From: Caprimulgus europaeus
Lineage: Eukaryota > Chordata > Aves > Caprimulgiformes > Caprimulgidae
Direction: 5' to 3'
Length of the DNA stretch: 64,000 nt
NCBI GenBank assembly: GCA_907165065.1
Contig: OU015541.1
Location: 6,262,001-6,326,000, forward strand
The position numbers were made by a program, and so were the translations under genes. Positions within the stretch are counted from its first letter, which is position 1. The number at the start of each line of letters is the position of its first letter. The notes below the pieces were generated by a model. That model did not search any database, was not told where the DNA came from, and saw only the letters and a program-made list of their open reading frames with translations. Shown piece by piece: positions 21,961 through 33,960 of the stretch.

Positions 21961-23814
21961 TTATTGACAATTATGAGTGTTTATTCTTTCCTCATTCCAA
22001 GGAGAAAACTAATTTTTACCACTAAACAAAAGCCTGTACTTCTATTAGCGTTTAATGTAATTATAAGAATAAATTGGTCTACACTCAAACATGACCTAGT
22101 CATAGGTTTCAGCTACTCATTCCTGGAAGAGAATATACAGAGCCACAGCAACTCATATGGTCAATAGATCTTGTGATGGACAGTCACAAGCATACATATG
22201 CACCCAAAAAAGGCAGATGGGACCATAATATTACTGTGGTCTTTTCCAAAACAGAACAAACCACATGAGTCTTGAGGCTGGTGGAAGCCACAGTGATGAT
22301 GGGGAGCAGGGTTGCTTCTGTCCCACCACAGAACCATGATCACAAGCCACATTGAGCTTTGCTGGTGGGGAGACAAGTCCCTTCATCTCCCCACTCAGTT
22401 CACATGCTCTCTGATGCTGTAACTACGGTGTGTGAAGAGCTCTCAGGACTGTGTTAAGGAAATAACAGGAAAAGCAGCTATGCAGACTTAGTGTGCTCTT
22501 TTAGTCGGGTGCGTGCAAGTGCAATGCTGGATATCCATGCTCAGGGGCCCCTCCTGCATGTACCACCTCAAGCTGTGGTACTTGCCCTGACTCAATCTTT
22601 AAATATAGCTCAAGGAAAAATAGCAGATCTCCCAGTTTTTATCAGCATTGTTGTCCGATTACTTGGCCCAAATTCACCATCTTAATTAAAACTTCTACTG
22701 AAACTACCCTAGCTTCCAGCAAATCTCAGTCCAGCTATTTTTGTGTGGCTTTCGAGCATTTCTATGAATGCTTTATGGCCCTGGAAGGAATGGGGTCCAG
22801 CTCTGGAGATACGTCTACATACATACCTTCTACATTTGGGACTGAGAGTTCCCCACAGGGATCTCTCTCCAATGTGCTATGGCATATAGCTGCACAGCTT
22901 CTTCTAATGCCTTCACATTACATGGTCTCCTCAACTGCATTCTAACGCATAAAGACAAAATGCCAAGAGCATAACTTATTTTAGCTATCACATTATTGCT
23001 ATCTACAAGTTTCCACAACATCTATTGATGTTCTAAAAATGATTTTTGAAAGGCAGAAACGGCTAACCAAAATTGCCTCAAAGGAATCCCTCCCCTTCAA
23101 AGAACAAATGGTAGTCACACAACATGCAAATGAAGTGACCAAGATGCCTATTCAGGAACTGCTAGCATGGAGGATAATTATGACCTGTGAAAAGCTCTTT
23201 TGGAATCCTATACATTAGGATTATCCTACATGAAAGAAGAGTTTTCCAGTATGAAAAAGGACAGGTGTGTCCACACCACAATGGAGGTGCCACCTTCATT
23301 GTCTGAGCGACAGTTTCAGCACAACCCACTTATTACCGTTTCCTCTTGTATCCAGTCTTAACAAGATTAAAGTTTTCTGTTCAATAAGCACCTACTCTTC
23401 TTCACTGGCCACATTGTATTAGCATGGTTGGCATTCCACCAAGGTTTAGCAACTCTTTCTAAAAAGGTTTTAATAAAGGACTTTGCAAGGATCATATAAC
23501 TAGACTTAAGAGTGTAGATAATCAAATTACTGGCTTTCAGCACATACTTCGCCTTCCCTGCATCTAGCCAAACAAGATTTCACATCAAATGCAGGAAAAA
23601 TCCATGCAAATAAGCTGCTAATGATTATTAGAAGATACTCACTCTAATGCGAGGAAGTTTTATGACAGGTACCCAACATTTGCTCAAGTGATTTGTCACC
23701 TTATTTTACAATAAATTTGAGGTGACACTTCTCATGTTTAAAGTATTCCTGAAAGTATTTCAGATTAATTACTCCTTACAGCACCTCTGAGCTTATAGAC
23801 TAGTAAATACTTGG
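21961..23814. other. Non-coding sequence
   Basis: Short frames of 63-71 codons on both strands, overlapping at 22745-23021. The GC-raised part at 22160-22400 has no recognised repeat or gene. Confidence 0.5.
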
Positions 23815-23860
23815 AGATCAAGGTAACTGTGTTTGTCTATGGTCACCCAGTCTGTCTACA
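23815..23860 (-). repeat. Possible MIR-like core fragment
   Basis: GTGTTTGTCTATGGTCACCC followed by AGTCTGTC resembles the reverse complement of the MIR core ('cttgcccatggtcacccag' in the sauropsid form). The recognisable part is short and no flanking blocks align by eye. Confidence 0.3.
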
Positions 23861-26800
23861 CCAATATATGTGCTATAAGAGCAATTCTGTATTTGTCCTC
23901 TAAGATCAAGCCACCTGTTCTGCACATCCCCAGATACCCCCTGGGCTGAGTTACCTATTGTGCACAGTCAGCACCTTTGTGTGGGCCTCTGCTCTCATTC
24001 ATTGTCTTGAGTGGACCAAACACAATCAGGGATCCCCACATTTGTTAGCAGATAACCTCTGCTCAAATCATGCACCCTGCCTAGAAAACCTGAGCTCAGG
24101 CTATCTGGCTACCAGCTAACAGCATGGACAGACAACATCAAGTATCTCCAATTTACTGTATAGCCAAGATAATTTTCTTCCCCCTCATCACATTGTGTAC
24201 CTAATGCAGAAGTGCCAGTACCAAAATGAGATTAAAAGTCAGGCTTCCCAGTCCCACTCTTCTGTCTTAACCCCTGTAACATATTTCATCTTTCTCATTG
24301 TTCATCCTTGACTGTACATGTTTGTGGGATCCCATTTAGGGCTGAGGCAGCTGGCAGGGCAGCTCCAGAGGAGATGATGCCAGATCTGCCTGGGCTGTGC
24401 ATCAGTAAGCATGTGTCTTATGCCTAGACCTGCCAAAAGCCCAACATCAGGGTTTCACTGTACTCTCCCAGCATAGCAATGGTTAGATTCCTTTTATCTC
24501 TGATGTTAATTTTCATGAATCTCTGCCAGTTTCTTTATGTACTACAGTTCCCCACTTCATTCAAAGAGAACAGTATTATTCTCTTTCCTATTCCCTCAAA
24601 TACATTTCCAAATATTGGCTTCAAAAAGAACAGGTTTTCTTGAACCTGGTGCTGGGAGTCATGGCTTCTGATAGCCCCCAAGATGCATGGACATCACAAA
24701 GGTCTTTACAAGCAGAAGTTTTAACTGAAGATAGACTTGGGCCAGGAGCTTGAATCACACCATTGTTATCTCTTGGTGTTTACAGACTCAGAATTAACAT
24801 ATATCATTAATGGTTATAATTACATTGGCTCTCTATCTGACTCAAGGTCTGAACACACCCCCAGTTTTATCAGTAAAGAAATTTGCTATCAGTTGGTGTC
24901 ACCAGGTAAGTAGGTGTCACCGTTCACAAACAAAATAGAGATGATCAGAGTATACTACCCACTTCCACAGCAGGACCACCAGAAGCACTGACCTAATAAC
25001 TAGAGTTGGATCCATGTGAGTCTGAGGCAGATCTTCAACAGAGGAGAGCAGGGCTGGGGAAAGACTCACAAAGCCTCACAGTATTTCTGTAAGGCGGCTC
25101 GCTTGTATTAAATTAATTCAGCAAGTTTTCCCTCTGGAAGGGAACCCACCTTTTGGGGACAAGGTTGACAGTCTTGATCCCAGAGACCTGTGCAGGTAAG
25201 GAGGGAGACAGTGGCTGTGGGGTGGTACCTATGCTGAGATTTCGCTTTTGTGAAGAATGCAGAATTCCATTGCAAAATTGGACCTCTATTGCCCTTAGTG
25301 TAAAACCAAACCCACTGGGCTGTGAGACACCAAACCTGCCCATGCTTTCTGGTTAACTCTAGCCCTGACCTTCTAACCCAAGTGGCAGGCTTGGTTTTGC
25401 ATCTCAGTGCTTTTCCAGAGCTCCAGTCACAGCCCAGGATCCCGCTGTATGAGGCACTGTTCACCCAGCAGCACAGCTCCCTCCCCAGAGCACTTGCAAC
25501 ACTCAAAAACTTTTAAACACACCTAAGCAGCCTATTAAATAGGAATAGCTGGAATCCTACACGTACTCTGCTATTCAAATAAAACAACCAGAGCATTTTT
25601 CATATACAACTTGCCTCCTGGCAACTACACTTTATGACAAGACCTTGTATGTAAGCATAATAAAAAACATAAATGAAAGACAAGACAGCACGGTTCAGTG
25701 GATTTCAATAAAGAGACTGAAAACAGAAATCCTCGAAGCCACACCTTACACAATAACTAGATAACCACCTTCTCCATTTAACTCAAAGGGAGCAAAAGGC
25801 TGCAGCTACCGGAGGCCCCACACTGCAGAGGGGAGATGCTGGTGCTGGCAGCTGCCCACGTCCCCTGGCAGGCAGCACCCTCCCCTGCCAGCACCCACCC
25901 CAGGGGAAATAAAAGAGCTGGCCATTGCCATCAGTAGGGAGATATTGTTAATGACACATTGAATTCCCTGGGAGAGAAAAATAACATCTTAGATAATCAG
26001 AAGCAAAAACTCATCTCCTTTTTTCCTCCCCCCCTGCGCTTCTAGGTCTTTTCTAGTCTAAGGAGAAAAGCAGCTCTTTGCTTTTATTGGAGCCCTTTTT
26101 CCTCCTTTGCAGTTGTCACACATCAGCTGTGCTGGCGCAGTGTTTGGGTGCTGCAGGTGGAGGTTTATCTGCTTGAAATCACCGTGGCTGATAACAGTTT
26201 TCTGTTCAGTGCCTACAAATCTTCCTAGAGATTTTTAAGTTTGTTGAGGGAGGGAACAACTTGACCTCTTCAAACTGCTTTAGGTGTAATCCTCTCCATT
26301 TGTCTCCACCAGCAAACTCCAGCCCCCGCTGAGCCTGGTTTGAGAGAATTAAGATTTAATCCAGACATTTTTTTTTACCTGCCAGACTTGCAGCCACGAC
26401 GCTGTGGTGCCTTTGATATTCAAAGCCCATTTTGCAATGCCTGGGACTCCTCTAGTTATCAGAGAGGTCAGTGACAGTGGAGGGCACTAGCATCTTGCAG
26501 GATGGAAGTTTTATATAAACTTTAAGGCTGGCAGGCCACAAAAATGGGTAAAGTGAAGCATGGAGGTGGCTTGTGCATGTGCAAGGTCCTGGTCCTTGCT
26601 GGCAGTGCCCGGGGTACCAGCAGTGGCAGTGTGGGAGGCTGGCAGTGCGAACTGCTCTGCTTTCCACCGTCTCTTAGGTGCCAGGTCGGTTCGGGGGGTC
26701 TGGTCTCATTGCCAGGGCAGCAGGCAGAGCAGTCCGGGCCATTCTTTGCAGCAATGTCTATCAAACCCCATCTCCAGGGTCTCTCTGGCATGAACAACTT

Positions 26801-26869
26801 CAGTGTCCTCTAGCAGGGCTGTTTCTGGCCCTACTGCACTTCTCATGATGCTTCGTGTGGGAAATTCAC
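23861..26869. other. Non-coding sequence, partly GC-raised
   Basis: Sections at 25100-25500, 25790-25920 and 26440-26820 are GC-raised. The first and last carry overlapping open frames on both strands (up to 132 codons, minus 25108-25506), none with a recognisable domain. The stretch 25910-26020, with GTTAATGACACATTGAATTC and TTAGATAATCAGAAGC, has a regulatory flavour. No repeat family is recognised. Confidence 0.45.
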
Positions 26870-27060
26870 TTTAATGCTTGATCATTTGGTTCCAATTCGC
26901 TGCAATTTAGCTAATAACTATTTTTATTTAACTGATATTTGTTTCATCAAAGAGTATTCAGCAGATTCCTAAAACTGGTTTATTGGTGTACTGCATGCAA
27001 CCAAACAAACATTGTAGGGACCTTAATTTACTGCAGATTAAATCTCTGACACAGCATCTT
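26870..27060. promoter_or_regulatory. Enhancer-like block (candidate conserved non-coding element)
   Basis: It contains CACTTTAATGCTTGATCATT, GCAATTTAGCTAATAAC, TTATTTAACTGATATTTG and GACCTTAATTTACTGCAGAT with no open frame or simple repeat. The composition resembles other homeodomain-site-rich elements in this window. Confidence 0.28.
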
Positions 27061-27396
27061 CTATAATCTCTCTCCATTAATCTGATTTTACCTATTCCAT
27101 TTTCACAAATATAGTTAGATTAGAATTTAATATTTGCTTTTTGACCTAAACTACATTTTCTGATGGACAGCTTATTCCCTGAAAAACAGAGTTACTAGTT
27201 GTCAAGGAAAAAATACAATTATTTTCTGTTCATGAGAAACATTTCATTTTGTGTTTTGAAGTGTTTTGACTTTTCTAAATTATATTTAATTTTAAAATTA
27301 AGCCAAATTTAAAAATTATAATTAAGATTTAAAACAATAATGTAACAATGCCTTTCATTTAGATTAAACAAAATTTTTCATCCATTGCAACACACC
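27061..27396. other. Extremely AT-rich non-coding sequence
   Basis: Between 27275 and 27335 nearly every base is A or T, with local self-complementary words such as TTTAATTTTAAAATTAAG. No gene is present. Confidence 0.6.
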
Positions 27397-27416
27397 TTTT
27401 TTTTTTTTTTTTTTTT
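27397..27416. repeat. Poly-T tract of 20 bases
   Basis: An uninterrupted run of twenty T follows CACACC. It would be a poly-A on the minus strand, but no retrocopy or LINE/SINE body is recognised to the right, so its origin is unclear. Confidence 0.95.
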
Positions 27417-27796
27417 ACACTCTATTTTGTCTTTTGGGCTTTTTGTCTCTGCTGCAACAAGAAAAGCACTGCAAAGTAAACATTTGGGAAGGAAACACAA
27501 GAAAAAGGAAAAAAGTTATTTCAGACCAACCTATTTTCTTCCCAGTTCTCTCTCCAGTTCAGGAAAGTATTTATGTACACAGCTGTAACTGGAATTTGTG
27601 ATTGTTTTACCTAAATATTTCAGATAGCTTTAAGCACAAAGAAATTCAGCAAGATTTTCCTTTTTGCAGCATAGAGAAAGTCTAAGAAATAATAAAGAGA
27701 CCAGATCACCTTGAGCTGTAGATTCTCCAACAATGTGAGAAGGTATTACACCATTTTAAGCTACCAAATATGTAAATCACTTTGGAGAAATAGGAT
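27417..27796. other. Non-coding AT-rich sequence
   Basis: Nothing is recognised. A plus frame of 67 codons that begins in the poly-T tract is an artefact of that tract. Confidence 0.5.
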
Positions 27797-27823
27797 CACA
27801 GAATCACAAAATATGATTCTGTG
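27797..27823. repeat. Perfect 10-bp inverted repeat made of CR1-tail-like words
   Basis: CACAGAATCA at 27797-27806 and TGATTCTGTG at 27814-27823 are exact reverse complements with a seven-base spacer (CAAAATA). Each arm equals the terminal repeat wording of avian CR1 elements, but no CR1 body flanks either side. It may be two tiny opposed CR1 ends, or coincidence. Confidence 0.5.
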
Positions 27824-27963
27824 TTCTCATTTCTTCCTTTCAACTCCAGCTGTTATCATTATAATAATGAAATATTTTAATCTTGAGGTTTTTCACTGAA
27901 TAGGACCCAATTAAGGACTTTTAAAATTACACAGAATTTAAAGACTTTTCTTTCAGCTGCTTT

Positions 27964-27973
27964 CCCCCCCCCC
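27964..27973. repeat. Poly-C run of 10
   Basis: Ten consecutive C lie between T-rich flanks. This is a simple low-complexity tract with no visible role. Confidence 0.95.
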
Positions 27974-30900
27974 TTCCCCTTTTTGGTTGTACCCTTTCAC
28001 AATTGCTTTGCAGACTTGTTCTATCAAAAAATGAGAAATTGCACAGTCTAATTAGTCAAATCTCAATTGTATGCAACCTGCATGAACCAATAGTTGAATT
28101 TCACACACCATTTGGAGACTATGTCAATGCCACAGCTGATTTTTTCAATACCTCAGGAGTAATATTCTATTATGAAAGACATTATAACTAAAAATAAAAT
28201 AGTGATAAGTATTTTTCTACTACATTATAATTCTTAATTTAATTACATTTAAATGTACCACCTCTTGTACATTTTATATAGTAGAAAGGTTGATATTTAA
28301 ACAATACTAGAAGATTAGGGGTTTTTAATGGACTTTGGAGCACCCATAGACATGGGATTGAAGGTTAAGTTTTGTTTTGGATGCTTCTTTGCTAGAGACA
28401 AAGACAACTGGGAGTTGCTACAACAGAGTCAATCAGTTGCTTATCTTGTTAGCACCCTAACTTTAACAGCACTTAGGACTAGGTGACAGAGGGACCCATG
28501 AGACGACCTGAACTAGGAAATTAGGAATAAATTTGATTCCAGGAAATCTCCCAGTTTTCAAGACCCAAAGGGTAACACAGATTTACATTCTCTCTTGATT
28601 CTTCTCAGTGTCGCAGCATTTACTGCTATAACTCTATGAGACTTGTTCTGCATCTAGATGTCCTGGATTGATTTATTCTTTCCTTTCCTTCATTTTGCTT
28701 TTTTAATGTAGTTCATCATCTCCTTTCTCTGACCCTTTCTGGCCCAAACAGTTTTGAAGAAAATTGTAACTTTTTTATTTTCTGCCTTTTATGTCATCAA
28801 ATGTCTTTTTCTCAAAAAAGCTCAGCCTACTTTTTCTGATAGCCAAGCACTGGAAAATATTCCACTGGTTTAAATACTGAGTCTTCCTGCTCAACTCTTA
28901 CTTGAAAAAGTTATAGGTGCTTAAAATTTGGTAGAGTTAAGACTTCTTTTTGTATTACTTTCTGGCTTCCTAACAGTGACAAAAGGTGTCTCATCAGCAT
29001 AATTTTCTGCTCCCCACACACTGTAAAGACTTTCACACTAATTCTAAGCACCACAGGAATATCAGAATACTCCTTGTCAAAGGTACTCCTTTCCCTGGAA
29101 CTTGGTTCAGCACTGTAACAGCTGCCTAGCCTTTGGATAGGGCAGGTGTACAGCAGTACTCTTCCAAGTGCCTCCTTCCAGCCAAAAAAATATACTGTTG
29201 TAATTACACAAGGAAAAGCAGAATAAAATATATATAAATATTATAAATCTTCCATTTCACCAGTCTTAACTAGTGTCTGGACCTCACAAAGCCTGTGCAC
29301 ATGTGATACAAATAATTTTTGGTATTTACTGTAATGCAAGTACAACTTGGGTATCCAACATCACAGATCCATATCCATATAGGATATTTCCTGCCTTTCT
29401 TCCAAACATTGTGCTTGGTGGTAATTCCCCATGGACTTCTGCAGCTTTTTGCTTTTGCATTTTTGGAAGCAAAGGAATGAGATCTGCTGGATGTCAGCAA
29501 GCATCAGGCTTGTTAGTATAGATCTCCTAGTGCTGAGAGAATAGCAACTGGATGCCTGACTCCAGATGTAGGAAAGCAACAGGTTTTTTTCTAATGATAC
29601 ATGAAAATACCAGAAAGGTTTCAGACATTTTTATTTTAATTCACTTCCCCTCTTTCTTCCCCTGTAACCTTCCCCAAAAGTCAACAAACCAAAACAATGA
29701 AGAGCTGAAGTACTGACGAGCACTTGGTTTTCTCATCCTTGGAATTTGCACGAGGAATAAGTTGTTTCTTATGTCAAGTATTGCTAGACATGATCTTCAT
29801 CTATTGAACCTAACAATGAAATCCTTTGAAACAAATTATTAAGTATCATTAAAAGAAAATATTAAAGATATATTTTTCCCAGAAATTACTGTAAGGACTG
29901 TATAGCTAGCTGCACACAAATATTTTTCTAATGGATGGTTGATTGAAATAAGCCTAATTCAAAATAACTTTTTTCATGACCATTCATTTATGATTTCTGC
30001 TATTAAAGTTACTCACTCATCTTTTGTACAAAACAAGATATACTTTATCCACAAACTTGGCACCATTTATTACAGATGAAACACCCACAGACTGCACAAT
30101 TCTTGAAAGATTTTGTTGACATCTATGTACTGCCAACCCAAAACCCATTTAAACAAATAGAAACCTTTCTATGATGTCAATACATGCTGGATTGGATCCT
30201 ATTTGAGTTCTTTCTACATGCTGGCTCATTGCTTTTCTACTTTGAACATGTTACCTGGAGACTTGGCTGCATTGCAATGTTGTTAGGCACAAGTTTCTAC
30301 TACTAATGCTAAACTGAAAAAAAAAAAAGATCAAAGAAACTTTCAACAGTGAAATTAAGGCATGTGAAGTTGAAATACGCATTTCTTGCAACACTTAACT
30401 CTTTTGATTGCAAGCTTTCACTCTCTAGAAGGAAGTGCCAGAGGAGATAGAAACATGGTCAAAAGATTTGTGCCAATTTTTTTGTTACTTATTCAGCACC
30501 CTCAAAGCACAACCCCTTGCAGTTCCCAAGGTCCATTTTGCAGCATCTTTCTGGGGCAGAAAGTCACTACTTTCTTTTAAACCACTGTAAGGAAAGTCAA
30601 GCAACAAACTCTATAATTTAAACAGTGTGGGGGGGGAGAGCAAAACAAAACAACCAAACCCTGGAGAAATGGTTGTTTTAACAACAGCTAGTGTAAAAGG
30701 TACAGGCAGAAGGTAATCTAATCACTACTCTTTGTAACAAACCCACCTTTCAGTGCCACGTCACCTACAGATACACAGGCTTATGAATTTTATTCTCTAA
30801 ATCCCTACACTTGCTATTTTCTTTTCCTAGAAAAGTGAGTTCTTGTCTCTGGTCCATCAAGAGCCCCAAACCAATCTCCTAGGTTCTTTGCACAAATAAT

Positions 30901-32513
30901 GCTTATCTGAACAATCACCCAGCTGCCTTCAATCTGTAAAATAACTGCAAGTCTCATCTGTAAAAAAAAGTTGTTTTCTTTCTAGCTGCCCAGAGCAAAA
31001 GAACTTTCCCCTCTCTCCATACTTGTCTAGCATCATCATGGCAATATACTAAATTCAACTGTCTAGCTCTCTCTGTGCCTAAAAGGCATGAAGGACATGG
31101 AGGAACTCTGGGCTCTATCACATGCAAAATTTCTGTTGCAGCACATTAGAATCAGACATGATCTCTTGTGACATGACATCAAGAAACAATTTTGTTTCTC
31201 TCTTTACCTCAAGCTAAATGAAGGGTTTATATTCCACTTGTGGTTAATGCCTATGTTCATAACCACGTATCTTTTAACCATCTCTATTGCATCATGCATC
31301 ACTGCCTCTACAGCAGTGCAGCCCATACCCCATTGATAACTTGGTCTTCAGAGGTGCTTGTTTTGTACCTGTTAGGGCTCTTTTCCTTTCTGTTACTTTC
31401 CTTATTATTCCCTTTGTCACTCTGTTTTGGCAGCTTTGTGGTGCATTTCCTCAGACTGAAAGATCAGAACAGCAGCAGCAGCTGCCTCAGAAGAGAGGGT
31501 GCTCCCAGCTGTGTGTGCAGTGTTGAGCTGTGGTTATCCATGATTATTATCCATGATACTGCACACAATTCACCTCAGCAACACTCGTCACTGGGACTGT
31601 GAGCTGCCCTGAGCTCCCCCAACAAAAGCACTCTTTGCTTCCCTCCCCTGTCCATCAGATAGTCTCCTCCTTGGAGAAGCAGCTTTGGAAAAGATGAAAA
31701 AATAAATGGGAGCAGCAGGCAATACTTTGTTTCAGTGGTTTCACCCTTCCAGTGTGGTCTTTTCCTTGCCAGACTGGGGTTTTTCACACCTCAACGTTTA
31801 TGCTGCTGGGCATTTGTGTAACGGTGGGAAAGACTGCGCCGTTCCCAACACAGCAGGAAGTGTCCACCACATGCATCCTTCACCATAGCTACAGAGTATG
31901 GGAATCTTAATTCTTTTCTAAACATAAACTTGCAGGTAGATGTTGTATTTATTTTTTTAAGTGAGTGGGTGCAGCACAGGGGTTAGTTTATTTGTCAGCA
32001 GATGACTATTATCAGAGTCCAAATAAAAGGAAAACTACTGGGACATTCATTAAAAAAAAATCTCGCAGAAATTAGTTCAGTAGCACTCAAAAACACCTTT
32101 CAAAATAAGATAAAACTTTACAGACAGCCAGAGCTTTTCAGTCAGAAGTTCCACCTTTGTGAATAAACACAGTTCCAGACATCAGTGAAACCTGGAGTGC
32201 CATCAGGGCAGGGAGCAACCAGCCAGAGGACCCAACTGGAGGCTGCCAGTGGGAAATGTAGTCAAAAAGAGGTCAACCCTTTGAATAAAGGGCAAAGGTA
32301 CCTTTAGCACATATGAAGATATTCTAAATGAATACTTAAAAATGCAGTTACTCTAAGTTTATACTTATGAGTCTTGGTTCTCATCAGCAGATGGGAATAA
32401 GATCTTTACATCCAAAAAATTTGGGTGAGTAATTGAGGTTTCCCCCTTGGAAACTACAGCAAAAGAACCTAGCAAGCACACATAAAAATAAAACCTTTTT
32501 AGCCAGGAACAGT
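27974..32513. other. Non-coding AT-rich sequence
   Basis: The longest frame is 120 codons (31240-31602, plus). It is hydrophobic in the middle, with a Leu/Phe/Ser stretch that could mimic a membrane segment. A second plus frame overlaps it at 31287-31526, and no family is recognisable. A G8 run at 30629-30636 is followed by CAAAACAAAACAACC. An A12 run lies at 30317-30328. No interspersed repeat is recognised. Confidence 0.5.
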
Positions 32514-32539
32514 GTTAGTATTGTCCGTTAGTATTGTCC
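32514..32539. repeat. Perfect 13-bp tandem duplication
   Basis: GTTAGTATTGTCC occurs twice back to back, at 32514-32526 and 32527-32539, without any difference. The identity suggests a recent slippage or end-joining event. Confidence 0.9.
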
Positions 32540-33840
32540 ATATTAATCCTTTCCTCTAAAGTTTTCCCAGCTCCTAATGACAATGGGCTGTTTTTATTTC
32601 CCACTCTCATTCCTGATAACAGGCCACTGTTTACAATACACTATCAAGTACAGTTGACCTTTCCTGCCCTCTTTCTGCATGCCCCAAAAGACAAAAACAT
32701 ATGTACAGAAGCTGCATGAATATTTTCTAGCCTCAGCATTGTTGGACAGGTATTATATCATTTTACCATCTTCTTTATATTGAAGCCTTTTTTTTTTCCC
32801 CCTCATGAGCTAAGTGGATTTATACAGTACATTCATACACACAGAAACTCATACCAAGACCTGTGTGTTTGTTTTAATCAAAAACATGTGGCAACACGTT
32901 ATACGTGTAGATAAAGAGCATGGTTAATTGAGAGAAGTGTTCTGCTCAGCATTTTGCTTGTTCTGGTGTGTTTGTTACGTTGGTTTGCATTTAGTAAGAA
33001 AATTTAAACATTAAAAAAATCCCCACGTTTCTTATAATTCCACATTGAAAAGATACAAATTTTAAAATTAATTTTGTGATGCCTACCCTGAACAATAACT
33101 ATAATACATGAAGTTATTTAGTCTAGATAAGCACCTGAATGTCTTGCATATGCCAAATACTTTAAGTTATATTACTCTGGAATTGAAATTGATGGAGGAC
33201 ATCTGATCTAAAAGATTCTTTTCTTTAAGTTTAATATGCCATATCACATGATCTTGTCAGGTGGGATCATGTCAATGATTTTTATGCCATAATGTGAATC
33301 AGCCATGTATAAACTGATTGTACTAACTCAGAAAAAGGAAAAAGATTTTTCTGACAGTATCTTAACTGACTTTTCCCTTTTCTTACCTTCTTTTTAAAGA
33401 AGAAAAAATTATGAGTTACAAGCCACAGCTAAATCCTGGAGAACCTTCTACCTAGCCCAAATTCCTGATCCTGCATTTTGTGTGGGTGGATGAGAGCACC
33501 AATAATAGAAAAGCCATTAGATGAAAATTCAGGTGAGCTTCCCTACCATTTTCTTTGGGCTCAGCTGTTGCTCTAGCATTTTTCTTCTACAGAATTCAGA
33601 CCTCAGTCTGTAGGGATCTCCTTTCTCTGGGTAATTTTCCTCTTCATTATATCATTGAAACACAGCAAGAGGAACAGTGTCTGAGAATCTTTCATGTAAA
33701 GACTGGGAAAAATAAATAAATAAATACACAGAAAATACACAGGATCTTTCACAGACTCCCTGACACATGACAAGTTTCCTGGTAGCCCAAACCACCACAG
33801 CACATAGTAGAAGTGTCTGCTATGCACAGGGAAGGGCATG
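32540..33840. other. Non-coding AT-rich sequence
   Basis: Contains a short (AAAT)n tract at 33708-33725 and a T run at 32790-32798. The minus frame at 33603-33839 (78 codons) is Phe/Leu/Tyr-rich across the repeat and is not convincing. Nothing else is recognised. Confidence 0.5.
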
Positions 33841-33960
33841 GGGACAGATTCTGCTTCCCCTTACACCCCCCTCCCTCTGCCGAGTAGCTCAGTGATGAAA
33901 TTTGGCCCCATGCAGCCAGTTCCCTACCTGGGCTGTTGCCATTGACTCAGTGATACAAGC
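33841..33960. repeat. Degenerate sauropsid interspersed repeat fragment
   Basis: It holds CAGATTCTGCTTCCCCTTAC followed by ACCC, then GAAATTTGGCCCC, then GTTGCCATTGACTCAGTG. All three resemble parts of the old sauropsid repeat represented more clearly at 12555-12622 ('cagattctgatctcacttacacc', 'gaatttggccc', 'ttgccattgacttcaatgg'). Order and divergence make the call tentative. Confidence 0.35.

Noticed and set aside
25108-25506. 132-codon minus frame in a GC-raised patch
   Set aside because: Frames on both strands and in other phases are open over the same bases. The composition explains the lack of stops and no family resemblance was found.
27397-27416. Poly-T tract considered as a minus-strand retrotransposon tail
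   Set aside because: No recognisable LINE, SINE or gene copy lies to its right.
31240-31602. 120-codon plus frame with a hydrophobic middle
   Set aside because: A second plus frame overlaps it, and the Leu/Phe stretch reflects T-rich DNA rather than a recognisable membrane protein.
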